Of a DNA stretch of 21,414 nucleotides, positions 14,931-21,414 are shown piece after piece (the first letter of the stretch is position 1; each line of letters opens with the position of its first letter). Location of the stretch: contig NZ_LT962671.1 of assembly GCF_900199545.1 (NCBI RefSeq), forward strand, positions 486,564 through 507,977, given 5' to 3'. Under the pieces are notes generated by a model that made no database searches, was not told the DNA's origin, and saw only the letters and a program-made list of their open reading frames with translations. Position numbers and translations under genes: made by a program. This DNA comes from Raoultibacter massiliensis. Lineage in GTDB: Bacteria > Actinomycetota > Coriobacteriia > Coriobacteriales > Eggerthellaceae.

Positions 14931-16799
14931 ATGTGCGGATTTGCAGGCTTTGTCAACAACCGGACCGATATAGACGCTGCGCGCGTCATAGAGCTCATGG
15001 GGGATCGCATCAAGCATCGCGGGCCCGATGACGCCCAGTACTACATCGACGACGACGTGGCGCTTGCGTTTCGCCGCCTGTCGATCATCGACCTGGGCGG
15101 CGGTCGCCAACCGCTGTTCAACGAGGACGGCTCGATGGTGCTTGTATTCAACGGCGAGATATACAATTTTCCGGAACTGCGCGAAGAGCTTATCGCCCGC
15201 GGCCACGTGTTCACGACTAAATCGGACTCCGAGACGATCCTGCACGGATACGAGGAGTACGGGCGCGGAATCCTCGACCGCCTGCGCGGCATGTTCGCTT
15301 TCGCCATTTGGGACAAAAACGAGAAGAAGCTGTTCGGCGCGCGCGATATCTTCGGCATCAAGCCCTATTACTACTATCGCGAAAACGGCCTGTTCATGTT
15401 CGGCTCGGAGATCAAGAGCTTCCTCGACCACCCCGGCTTCGATAAGCGCATCGACCGCACGCGCATTGCCGATTATCTGTCCTACGAATATCTGCCCGAT
15501 GAAAACACGCTGTTCCAAGGCGTATACAAGCTCATGCCCGGATCGTATTTCGAGTGGACGCCCGAGAGCTTCACGACCGAACGCTACTACAATCCCACCT
15601 ACGCGATCGACGAGGCCCCTTCTCTCGACGAATGGGCCGATCGCATCGAAGACGTGTTCTCCGAATCGGTGAGGGCGCACCAGATCGCCGACGTCGAGGT
15701 GGGCGGATTTCTCTCCTCTGGCGTCGATTCGAGCTACGTGGTCGATCGCGTGTTCGCGCAGGGCACGAAGATCAGGACGTTTTCGGTGGGTTACGAAGAA
15801 GAACAGTACAGCGAGCTCTCGTATGCGAAGCAGTTCTCCGACGAACTGGGGGTCGAGAACATCTCCAACAAGATATCCGCTGCCGATTTCTTCGACGCCA
15901 TGCCCGATATCCAGTACTTTATGGACGAACCGCTTCCGAACCCCTCTGAAAATCCGCTGTACTTCTTGGCGGAAAGCGCCGCGAAGCACGTGAAGGTGGT
16001 TCTTTCGGGGGAGGGGGCCGACGAACTGTTCGGCGGATATCCGAATTACCTGGCAGAAGACCACTTGGGCAGATACTGCCGAAGCGTTCCGCGCCCTGTG
16101 CGCCGTGCGCTCGGAGCGGTTGCGGGGAAGCTTCCGCGTTTCAAGGGCCGGCATTTTCTCATGCACGGCGCCATGGAACCTTGGGAGCGGTTCTCGCGTG
16201 CCGATTACGTGTTCGAGAACGAGGATCGCCAGCGCTACCTCAAAGATCCTATTACGGGGCCGACGCCGCAGGAGCGCTCGAAGGCGTACTTCGAGCATGT
16301 CGACGGACTCGATGCGGTGACGCAGCTGCAATACGTCGACATGCAGACGTGGATGGCTTTCGATATCCTGCTCAAGGCCGATCGCATGTCGATGGCCCAC
16401 TCGCTCGAGCTGCGCGTGCCGTTTCTCGATAAACGCGTGCTCGAGACGGCGCTGCAGATTCCCTCGCGTTATCGGGCGGCCGACGACGAATCGAAGATCG
16501 CGCTCAGGCATGCGGCGGCACGCCATCTGCCGGAGCGCGTGTACGGCAAGGAGAAGCTCGGATTTCCCTCGCCGCTTGCGGCATGGTTGCGCGAAGACGA
16601 GTACTACGAGCGCGTGAAGGCGGCGTTCACAAGCGAGGCGGCCTGCGAGTTCTTCGTGCCCGAGGCCCTTGTCGCGCTGCTCGACGAGCACCGTTCAGGC
16701 GCGGTGTCCAACATGCAGAAGATATGGTCGTTCTACACGTTCATCGTATGGTACGAGGAATTCTTCGGTTCGGGAGAGCGCGCCAACTGCCGCGCATAG
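14931..16799 (+). CDS. asnB: Glutamine-hydrolysing asparagine synthetase family amidotransferase
   Basis: A 622-residue two-domain enzyme. Cys2 (MCGFAGF) is the class II glutaminase nucleophile, followed by 'KHRGPDDAQYY', 'RRLSIIDL', 'FNGEIYNFPELREEL' and 'KSDSETILHGYEEYG'. The C-terminal synthetase domain has the PP-loop 'FLSSGVDSSYV' (about 260-270) and 'VVLSGEGADELFGGYP' (about 356-371), then 'LKADRMSMAHSLELRVPFLD'. Family enzymes amidate aspartate; a peptidoglycan branch (Lactococcus AsnH, Corynebacterium LtsA) amidates D-Asp or diaminopimelate residues in wall precursors. Its place directly after a D-aspartate ligase and racemase suggests it amidates the cross-bridge D-Asp rather than only making free Asn. 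The PP-loop reads S-S-G-V-D-S rather than the commoner S-G-G-x-D-S. AAGGAAG lies ten bases before the ATG. Confidence 0.93.
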   Translation: MCGFAGFVNNRTDIDAARVIELMGDRIKHRGPDDAQYYIDDDVALAFRRLSIIDLGGGRQPLFNEDGSMVLVFNGEIYNFPELREELIARGHVFTTKSDSETILHGYEEYGRGILDRLRGMFAFAIWDKNEKKLFGARDIFGIKPYYYYRENGLFMFGSEIKSFLDHPGFDKRIDRTRIADYLSYEYLPDENTLFQGVYKLMPGSYFEWTPESFTTERYYNPTYAIDEAPSLDEWADRIEDVFSESVRAHQIADVEVGGFLSSGVDSSYVVDRVFAQGTKIRTFSVGYEEEQYSELSYAKQFSDELGVENISNKISAADFFDAMPDIQYFMDEPLPNPSENPLYFLAESAAKHVKVVLSGEGADELFGGYPNYLAEDHLGRYCRSVPRPVRRALGAVAGKLPRFKGRHFLMHGAMEPWERFSRADYVFENEDRQRYLKDPITGPTPQERSKAYFEHVDGLDAVTQLQYVDMQTWMAFDILLKADRMSMAHSLELRVPFLDKRVLETALQIPSRYRAADDESKIALRHAAARHLPERVYGKEKLGFPSPLAAWLREDEYYERVKAAFTSEAACEFFVPEALVALLDEHRSGAVSNMQKIWSFYTFIVWYEEFFGSGERANCRA

Positions 16800-17090
16800 G
16801 GTGACGTGCGGGCTTCCGACGCGGGTAGCCCATGCAACGGGCGGACCGACTGCCGCGCGCGCGACGATGCGGCAGCTGCCCGATGCCGTTCTGACATCCG
16901 GTACGCCGTATGCTCTGCCGTTGCGCAGGCGGCGTTTGTTGTCGTTTCGGTTACGACGGTTCTCTGCCGTCTCTGGCATTCTCGCAAAGGGCGATACCTT
17001 ATCTTGCGGCTTCTTGATATCGTTGCTACCCTATGCTGTGCCCTCGCAAAGGGGAGAAGAGAAGCCTGCGACAAAATACCAGATCAGAGA

Positions 17091-17129
17091 CTTGTATGGG
17101 AGTATTCCGCACGATCATTCCCATACAAG
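17091..17129. repeat. 11-bp perfect inverted repeat upstream of the M23 gene
   Basis: CTTGTATGGGA (17091-17101) and TCCCATACAAG (17119-17129), separated by 17 bases. It lies about 30 bases upstream of the candidate -35 box. It could be a regulator site or, as RNA, a stem followed at a distance by a T-run. Confidence 0.65.
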
Positions 17130-17157
17130 GAGACCTTATGTACCTTTTTTGAATGGC

Positions 17158-17187
17158 TTGGATTGGTCGCTCGCCCTTTGTTATGAT
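17158..17187 (+). promoter_or_regulatory. Candidate promoter of the M23 / NlpC-P60 gene pair
   Basis: TTGGAT (17158-17163) and TATGAT (17182-17187) are 18 bases apart, giving a start about 30 bases before the ATG at 17227. Confidence 0.5.
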
Positions 17188-17226
17188 CGGCCTTGCTTTG
17201 AGCAATTACATAGAAACAAGGTGCAT

Positions 17227-18393
17227 ATGCTGACTTTAACTACACAACGCACTTTCCGTACAACCATGTCTCTTTTCTTGGCGTTTTTACTGGTTGCCTC
17301 TTTGGGGCTGATAGCTCCCGTCCAGGCTCTTGCGGTAACGAGCGCCGAAAAGCAGGCTGAAGCGGATGACATCATGCGCAGCATCGATTCGCTGCAAACC
17401 CAGCTTAACGAGGCGAATGCCGAATTCGAGCGAGCAACGCAGGAATACGAGACTGCAAAGGCGGCCGCCGAGGATGCGGCCGATCGCGTGCAGGCTGCCA
17501 AGGAGCGCATCGCCGAGCTGCAGGAACGCTTGGGCGATCGCGCCGCGAGCATGTACAAGACGGGCGGCTCCATGTCGTTCATCGACGTGCTGCTCGGAGC
17601 ATCCTCGTTCGAAGAGCTGGTGACCTCGTGGGATGCATTCGAGAAGATCACGAGTCAGGACGCCGAGCTTGTACAGGAGAGCAAGGATGTCAAGGCCGAG
17701 GCCGAAGCAGCCGAGCAGGAATACAACGAGCAGAAGGCCAAAGCCGCCGAAGAGGTTGAAAAAGCCGAGGCCGCTCAACGGGAAATCGAATCGACCAAAG
17801 CTTCGATGGAAGAAGAGCTCACCCGCGTGAACGAAGAAGTGGTCGCGCTGCAGGCGAAAGAGGAAGAAGAGCGCATCGCTGCAGAAGAGGCCGAGCGCAG
17901 GGCGGAGGAGGCAAGGCGTCTTGCCGAAACGACGGTCGTTCCCGGCACGGGCGGCGGTGGCGGTTCGACGAACACCGGCACCTCGGGTGGCGACGGATCG
18001 GCGAACACCGCGGGGTGGGTCAATCCCTGCCCGTCGTATTACGGTGTAACCAACGAGTTCGCATGGGCGGGCGCGTGGGACGGCAACTACCACAACGGCA
18101 TCGACCTGGGTGCAGCATCGGGTGCCGACATCTTGGCTGCAGGGCCGGGAACCGTTACCTACGTCGGATGGTACGGCACGGGCGGTAACGCGGTTATCGT
18201 CAGCCATGGCAACGGCGTCCGTACGATTTACATGCACATGAGCGCGCAGGCGGCGACGGTCGGGCAGCAGGTATCCGCCGGCGATCTGATCGGCTACGTG
18301 GGATCGACCGGCTACTCGACGGGTCCCCACCTGCACTTCCAAATAGAAATCAACGGAACTCCGGTCAATCCCCGCAACTACTTCAGCTTCTAG
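17227..18393 (+). CDS. Secreted coiled-coil M23-family peptidoglycan endopeptidase
   Basis: A 388-residue exported protein. A Sec-type signal peptide occupies residues 1 to about 36 (hydrophobic 'MSLFLAFLLVASLGLIA', cleavage near AQAL-type 'VQALAVTS'). Residues 40-235 form a long coiled coil containing 'RAASMYKTGGSMSFIDVLLGASSFEELV', the break typical of PcsB-like coiled-coil domains that dock on FtsEX. A Gly/Ser/Thr linker (236-263) leads to an M23 (LytM) domain (about 270-388) with zinc ligands His289 and Asp293 (YHNGIDLG) and His370, plus His337 and His368 (GPHLHFQIE), so it looks catalytically intact. M23 enzymes cut peptide cross-links. The start is ATG 17227 after AAGGTGCAT; the frame open upstream is not coding. 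Its paralogue starts 31 bases downstream. Confidence 0.92.
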   Translation: MLTLTTQRTFRTTMSLFLAFLLVASLGLIAPVQALAVTSAEKQAEADDIMRSIDSLQTQLNEANAEFERATQEYETAKAAAEDAADRVQAAKERIAELQERLGDRAASMYKTGGSMSFIDVLLGASSFEELVTSWDAFEKITSQDAELVQESKDVKAEAEAAEQEYNEQKAKAAEEVEKAEAAQREIESTKASMEEELTRVNEEVVALQAKEEEERIAAEEAERRAEEARRLAETTVVPGTGGGGGSTNTGTSGGDGSANTAGWVNPCPSYYGVTNEFAWAGAWDGNYHNGIDLGAASGADILAAGPGTVTYVGWYGTGGNAVIVSHGNGVRTIYMHMSAQAATVGQQVSAGDLIGYVGSTGYSTGPHLHFQIEINGTPVNPRNYFSF

Positions 18394-18424
18394 TTCGCGC
18401 GGGCGGGAAACCGAGGAGGCTTGC

Positions 18425-19597
18425 ATGGAACGGAATCAGACAAAGGTAACAAGACGGGCGTTTCTGGGTGGTGCGGCGGCTTTCGGCGCCGTGTCGCTTA
18501 CCATGCCGGGACTGGCGTTCGCCGACCCGACGTCGGCGTCGAAGCAGGCCGAAGCCGACGAGGTGCGCACGCGCGTGACCGCGATGCAATCCGAGCTTTC
18601 TGCTGCGTCGGAAGAGTATTACGCAGCGCTCGACGCTCATGATGCGGCTGTCGCCGCATGCGACGAGGCTCAGGCTCGCATCGACGAGGCGAACGGCCAG
18701 ATTTCCGAATTGCAGGGAAAGCTCGGCACCCGTGCGCGCAGCATGTACCGCAGCGGCGGCACTTCGTTTCTCGATCTGCTGCTTGGAGCCACGACGTTCG
18801 AGGAATTCGTAACCAACTGGGACATTCTCAACCAGATGAACGAAAACGACGCGGCGCTCGTGCAGCAGACCAAAGATCTGCGCGCCGAGGTCGAGGTGCA
18901 GAAAGAAGAACTTTCGAAGCAGGAGCAGATCGCTTCCGACAAGGCCGAAGAAGCCCGCGTAAACAAGGAAAACGCCGAGGTGACGGTGGCGGCCCTGCAA
19001 GCCGAACTCGATTCGCTCGATGCCGAGGCCCGAGAGCTTTTGCTTGCCGAACAAGAGGAGGCTGCAGCTGCCGTTCGCGCGGCGGAAGCGGCTGCATCCG
19101 AGGATGGCGGCTCTGATTCGGGCGGTGGAACCGGCGGCAATACCGGTGGAGGAAATACCGGCGGTGGCAATACCGATGGCGGGGGTTCTTCGGATAACGA
19201 TTCCGATGGAGGCTCGTCGGGAGGCGGTTCGTCGGGAGGCGGCGGCAACTACGTTCCCCCGAACGGATCGGTTGTCGACTACGCGGTCTACTGCCTGGGA
19301 ACGCCCTACGTATACGGCGGGAACACGCCGGGCGTGGGCCTTGACTGCTCGGGTTTGACCTACTGGTGCTATCGGCAGGTTGGAAAGACCATCCCCCGCA
19401 CCACGTACGGCATGCCGGGGTCGGCGGCGTGGCAAGGTTCCGTTTCCGAGGCTCAGCCGGGCGATGTTCTGTGGAATTCGGGTCATGTGGCCATCTGCAC
19501 CGCCTCGGGCGGCGGAACCTACATCCATGCGCCCCAGCCGGGCGATGTGGTGAAGTATTCCTCCTGGCCTCAGTTCTCGCTCGCCTTGAGGTTCTAG
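18425..19597 (+). CDS. Tat-exported coiled-coil NlpC/P60 peptidoglycan hydrolase
   Basis: A 390-residue exported protein. The N terminus 'TRRAFLGGAAAFGAVSLTMPGLAFA' is a twin-arginine signal (RR-x-F-L, residues 9-33). Residues 38-225 are a coiled coil clearly related to that of the upstream M23 protein ('KQAEADEVRTRV', 'RARSMYRSGGTSFLDLLLGATTFEEFVTNWD'). A low-complexity Gly/Ser/Asn/Asp linker (226-275) precedes an NlpC/P60 domain with Cys308 (LDCSGLTYW), His354 (SGHVAIC) and His368 (YIHAP), the expected catalytic triad. Such enzymes cleave stem peptides, often between D-Glu and the third residue. GAGGAGG lies five bases before the ATG. It is likely cotranscribed with the M23 gene, from which its N-terminal part probably arose by duplication. 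Confidence 0.93.
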   Translation: MERNQTKVTRRAFLGGAAAFGAVSLTMPGLAFADPTSASKQAEADEVRTRVTAMQSELSAASEEYYAALDAHDAAVAACDEAQARIDEANGQISELQGKLGTRARSMYRSGGTSFLDLLLGATTFEEFVTNWDILNQMNENDAALVQQTKDLRAEVEVQKEELSKQEQIASDKAEEARVNKENAEVTVAALQAELDSLDAEARELLLAEQEEAAAAVRAAEAAASEDGGSDSGGGTGGNTGGGNTGGGNTDGGGSSDNDSDGGSSGGGSSGGGGNYVPPNGSVVDYAVYCLGTPYVYGGNTPGVGLDCSGLTYWCYRQVGKTIPRTTYGMPGSAAWQGSVSEAQPGDVLWNSGHVAICTASGGGTYIHAPQPGDVVKYSSWPQFSLALRF

Positions 19598-19695
19598 CGT
19601 TCCGGTTGGAATCCCGCTGCCTTTGCTCGGCATCGAGCGAAGCTCGAAATGCGCTGGAATCACCCTGCGCTGTCGCCTTCTGCCTGAAAATCCGC

Positions 19696-19860
19696 CGAAA
19701 ATGGCGGTCAAGGCAAGCTTCTGTCAAAATTTCGTTAAGTAGATAATATATTCAATTTATGCGACCTGGGGAAATGCTCGCGGCTATACTTCAACGCTGC
19801 TGTAAAGGGCTGCCGACAGTCTCAAATGGCGACAGAAACATGCCTTGGCCGCCATTTTCG
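19696..19860. repeat. 30-bp near-perfect inverted repeat with 105-bp spacer
   Basis: The arm at 19696-19725 (CGAAAATGGCGGTCAAGGCA and AGCTTCTGTC) matches the reverse complement of 19831-19860 (CGAAAATGGCGGCCAAGGCA and TGTTTCTGTC) at 27 of 30 positions. Beyond the arms similarity continues weakly (AAAATC on both sides with a one-base offset). It encodes no protein. Confidence 0.85.
19721..19749 (+). promoter_or_regulatory. Candidate promoter inside the inverted-repeat element
   Basis: CTGTCA (19721-19726) and TAATAT (19744-19749) are 17 bases apart in an AT-rich patch (AAATTTCGTTAAG, AATATATTCAATTTAT). The -35 overlaps the inner end of the left arm. It might drive the ABC operon about 290 bases downstream. 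Confidence 0.4.
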
Positions 19861-19882
19861 ATGTGATTTTTCCGAGGATAAT

Positions 19883-19914
19883 CGCTTTCGATCCGCTTCG
19901 GTTCGCTTTCGATC
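19883..19914. repeat. Direct repeat CGCTTTCGATC, 21 bases apart
   Basis: Two exact 11-base copies at 19883-19893 and 19904-19914, a period of two helical turns, the second abutting CATACT (19914-19919), a possible -10. This could be a tandem regulator site for the ABC operon. Confidence 0.45.
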
Positions 19915-20038
19915 ATACTGGGTAGAACAAGTGCCGCCTGCGAGGAGTCGATGTTTGTACGGGACCGCTTTGCGCAGGCAGCGCATGGGGCGGCTTTCTG
20001 CTGGACGGCGAAGGGATCGGGTTGTGGGCGATGCGCGG

Positions 20039-20836
20039 ATGAACGAAACGAAGCTGGACGATCGGCATTCTTGCGGACCGAGTGCGGAGAAGCCGGATCC
20101 GGCGCAGAGTCGAAACGGCGAATTCCGTCAGCGTCCCTGCGCCCTGCGCGCCGAGCGTCTGACGTGCCGTTATGCCGCTGAGGATGTATTCGCTGACGTG
20201 GGCTTCGAGCTCGATCAGGGATCGATAGCTTTTCTAACGGGTCCGAACGGGGCGGGGAAGTCGACGCTGTTCAGATGCCTCGCCGGCTGGTCTGCTCCCC
20301 GCGAGGGATCGATCGAGCTTTTCGGCGAACCGTTCGACGGCTCGGATCGCACACAGCGGGCGATCATCTCCTATGTGCCCGATGTGCCTTCGTTCTACGA
20401 TGATCTTACGGCGGGGGAGCATATCCGGTTCATGCTGCAAGCGAATGGGATGGGCGTCGGGGGATCGAAGGCGCAAACCCTCATGGATCGGTTCGGGCTT
20501 TCGTCCCATCTTGATCAGTACCCCTCGTCGTATTCGCGCGGCATGAGGCAGAAGCTCGCCCTTGTGATCGCCCTTTCGCTCGATCCCCGGCTGCTGTTGC
20601 TCGATGAGCCCTACGGACCGCTCGATCCTGCTGCGGCGATCGTCTTGAGCGAAATGCTCGTCGAAGCGAGGGATCGGGGCGCGGCTGTTCTCGTGAGCTG
20701 CCACCACGATGTTCCCGCGCTCGAGCCGGATACGGTGCTGCGATTGGCCGATGGCGCTTTGATGCGGTTTGATGCGAATGCGGGCTTGTCGGAAGGCTTG
20801 TCCACCGGCTTGCCGAATCTGGCCGAAAGACAATAG
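20039..20836 (+). CDS. ABC exporter ATP-binding protein
   Basis: A 265-residue ATPase. Walker A is GPNGAGKST (68-76), the segment 'ISYVPDVPSFYDDLTAGEHIRF' replaces the usual Q-loop wording, the signature is non-canonical (YSRGMRQKLAL, 165-175, where LSGGQ is usual), Walker B is LLLLDEPYGPLDP (185-197) and the switch histidine follows (SCHHD, 220-224). This wording is typical of ABC-2-type exporter ATPases. Residues 1-36 are poorly conserved and perhaps disordered. The start is uncertain: ATG 20039 has no good ribosome binding site, while GTG 20024 lies seven bases after AAGGGA. The membrane partner begins nine bases after the stop. The substrate is unknown. Confidence 0.87.
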   Translation: MNETKLDDRHSCGPSAEKPDPAQSRNGEFRQRPCALRAERLTCRYAAEDVFADVGFELDQGSIAFLTGPNGAGKSTLFRCLAGWSAPREGSIELFGEPFDGSDRTQRAIISYVPDVPSFYDDLTAGEHIRFMLQANGMGVGGSKAQTLMDRFGLSSHLDQYPSSYSRGMRQKLALVIALSLDPRLLLLDEPYGPLDPAAAIVLSEMLVEARDRGAAVLVSCHHDVPALEPDTVLRLADGALMRFDANAGLSEGLSTGLPNLAERQ

Positions 20837-20845
20837 GCATCCGCA

Positions 20846-21414
20846 ATGCTGCATGATATCCGACTTCTGCTTTGGCTTCGCATCCGCCATGCGCGAACCG
20901 CGTTTTCCCGCATGATGCATCTTGCTGGCACCGATCCCGCTTCCGAAGGCGGCTTGGGCGAGCGCACCTACCAGCTCTACATCGTAGCGTTCGTCGCCGT
21001 CGCCCTCGTGCTTCTCTGGGCGGCGCTGCTCGATGCCGTTGCAACCGTTTTCGCCTCGATGGGAGCCGCAGGGTCGTACGCGGTGCTTTCAGCCGCTCTC
21101 GTGGTGCTGCCGATCGCTTTCGCGGTTGGGAGCATCAACGGTTTGCGGACGGCGCCGCTCAAGTTTTCCCATCCCGATATTACCTATCTTGCTGCGGGCG
21201 CCCTGCGCATGCGCGCGATCGCCCTTGTCGATGTTGCGGTGCGCGCGGTTCTGATGCTCGTGCTGGGCGCGCTGCTCGGCTACCTGTTGGGAGCGGGGGT
21301 GTCGAGCGGGACGCAGGCCGCATTCGATCCGCTTGCGGTTGCCGCGCTCGGTTCTCTGGGGGCCGCCGCTGCCGTGTCGGCGGGGCGCCTTGCGGGCGCA
21401 ATCCGCCTTGCGGG
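20846..21414 (+). CDS. ABC exporter membrane subunit, N-terminal part (3' end outside window)
   Basis: The frame begins MLHDIRLLLWLRIRHARTAF and stays open to the last base (189 codons visible). After an amphipathic N terminus of about 45 residues come hydrophobic helices ('YIVAFVAVALVLLWAALLDAV', 'AVLSAALVVLPIAFAVGSI', 'ALVDVAVRAVLMLVLGALLGYLL', 'LAVAALGSLGAAAAVSAGRLAG'), the layout of ABC-2-like permeases. The start lies nine bases after the ATPase stop, so the two are an operon and form one transporter. The ribosome binding site is weak (TAGG), which suggests translational coupling. No specific family or substrate is recognised. Confidence 0.72.
   Translation, partial: MLHDIRLLLWLRIRHARTAFSRMMHLAGTDPASEGGLGERTYQLYIVAFVAVALVLLWAALLDAVATVFASMGAAGSYAVLSAALVVLPIAFAVGSINGLRTAPLKFSHPDITYLAAGALRMRAIALVDVAVRAVLMLVLGALLGYLLGAGVSSGTQAAFDPLAVAALGSLGAAAAVSAGRLAGAIRLA

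Larger units (their letters stand above)
16800..17226. other. Long intergenic region before the secreted hydrolase pair
   Basis: No gene is supported. It holds a GGCAGCTGCC palindrome (about 16870), two small overlapping hairpins around 16941-16971, a direct repeat CTCGCAAAGGG (16981-16991 and 17043-17053), an 11-bp inverted repeat (17091-17129), a six-T run (about 17145-17150) and the hydrolase promoter. I looked for a c-di-AMP (ydaO) riboswitch, known upstream of wall hydrolases in Actinobacteria, and did not see its conserved segments. Confidence 0.5.
19598..20038. other. Intergenic region between NlpC/P60 gene and ABC exporter operon
   Basis: No gene is supported before the ABC gene; the open frame from 19826 has unnatural composition until about 20030. 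It contains a 30-bp imperfect inverted repeat (19696-19725 and 19831-19860), an AT-rich promoter-like patch between its arms, and a direct repeat CGCTTTCGATC (19883-19893 and 19904-19914). Confidence 0.5.

Noticed and set aside
14463..16691. 742-residue open frame antisense to the racemase and asnB
   Set aside because: It mirrors the third-base bias of two well-supported genes, has no recognisable domain and no ribosome binding site. Long antisense frames are expected in GC-rich DNA.
16800..17226. c-di-AMP (ydaO) riboswitch upstream of the hydrolases
   Set aside because: This location is typical for it in Actinobacteria, but the conserved segments were not found on reading the region.

Overview
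The window reads as a chromosomal segment of a GC-rich bacterium. The translation-gene block, the coding style with frequent GTG starts behind AGGAGG-type ribosome binding sites, and the protein sequences most resemble Coriobacteriia (Eggerthellaceae-like Actinomycetota). That placement is an inference from sequence memory; no search was run. No insertion sequence, phage gene or CRISPR array is visible.

Left part (1-4600): the C-terminal end of a large Lhr-type helicase faces a single-domain DNA glycosylase of the deoxyinosine/uracil superfamily. Next come a short XRE repressor with two palindromic operator-like sites in its own promoter, a PEBP/YbhB protein, an XRE-AbrB fusion regulator and a membrane-anchored alpha/beta hydrolase.

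Translation block (4800-9510): a consensus-like promoter drives tRNA-Tyr, tRNA-Thr and tRNA-Met. An intrinsic terminator/attenuator and a structured leader precede tuf. Then follow rpmG, tRNA-Trp, secE, nusG, rplK and rplA, ending in a strong terminator. rplJ-rplL do not follow. L11 has a C-terminal extension and SecE a long charged N-terminal extension.

Middle (9510-12550): an SPFH/band-7 membrane protein followed by a small ribbon-helix-helix protein, an unknown four-helix membrane protein on the minus strand, and type I methionine aminopeptidase.

Cell-wall block (12660-19600): a D-aspartate ligase-like ATP-grasp enzyme, an aspartate/glutamate racemase and a glutamine-dependent asparagine synthetase lie in order on one strand. 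They could make D-Asp, attach it to a peptidoglycan precursor and amidate it (a D-Asp/D-Asn cross-bridge). Immediately downstream are two secreted hydrolases with related coiled-coil domains but different catalytic domains (M23 and NlpC/P60) and different export signals (Sec and Tat). The block looks like a cell-wall cross-bridge and remodelling locus.

Right end (19600-21414): an intergenic region with a 30-bp near-perfect inverted repeat (27 of 30 matching, arms 105 bp apart), then an ABC exporter ATPase and the start of its membrane partner, cut by the window end.
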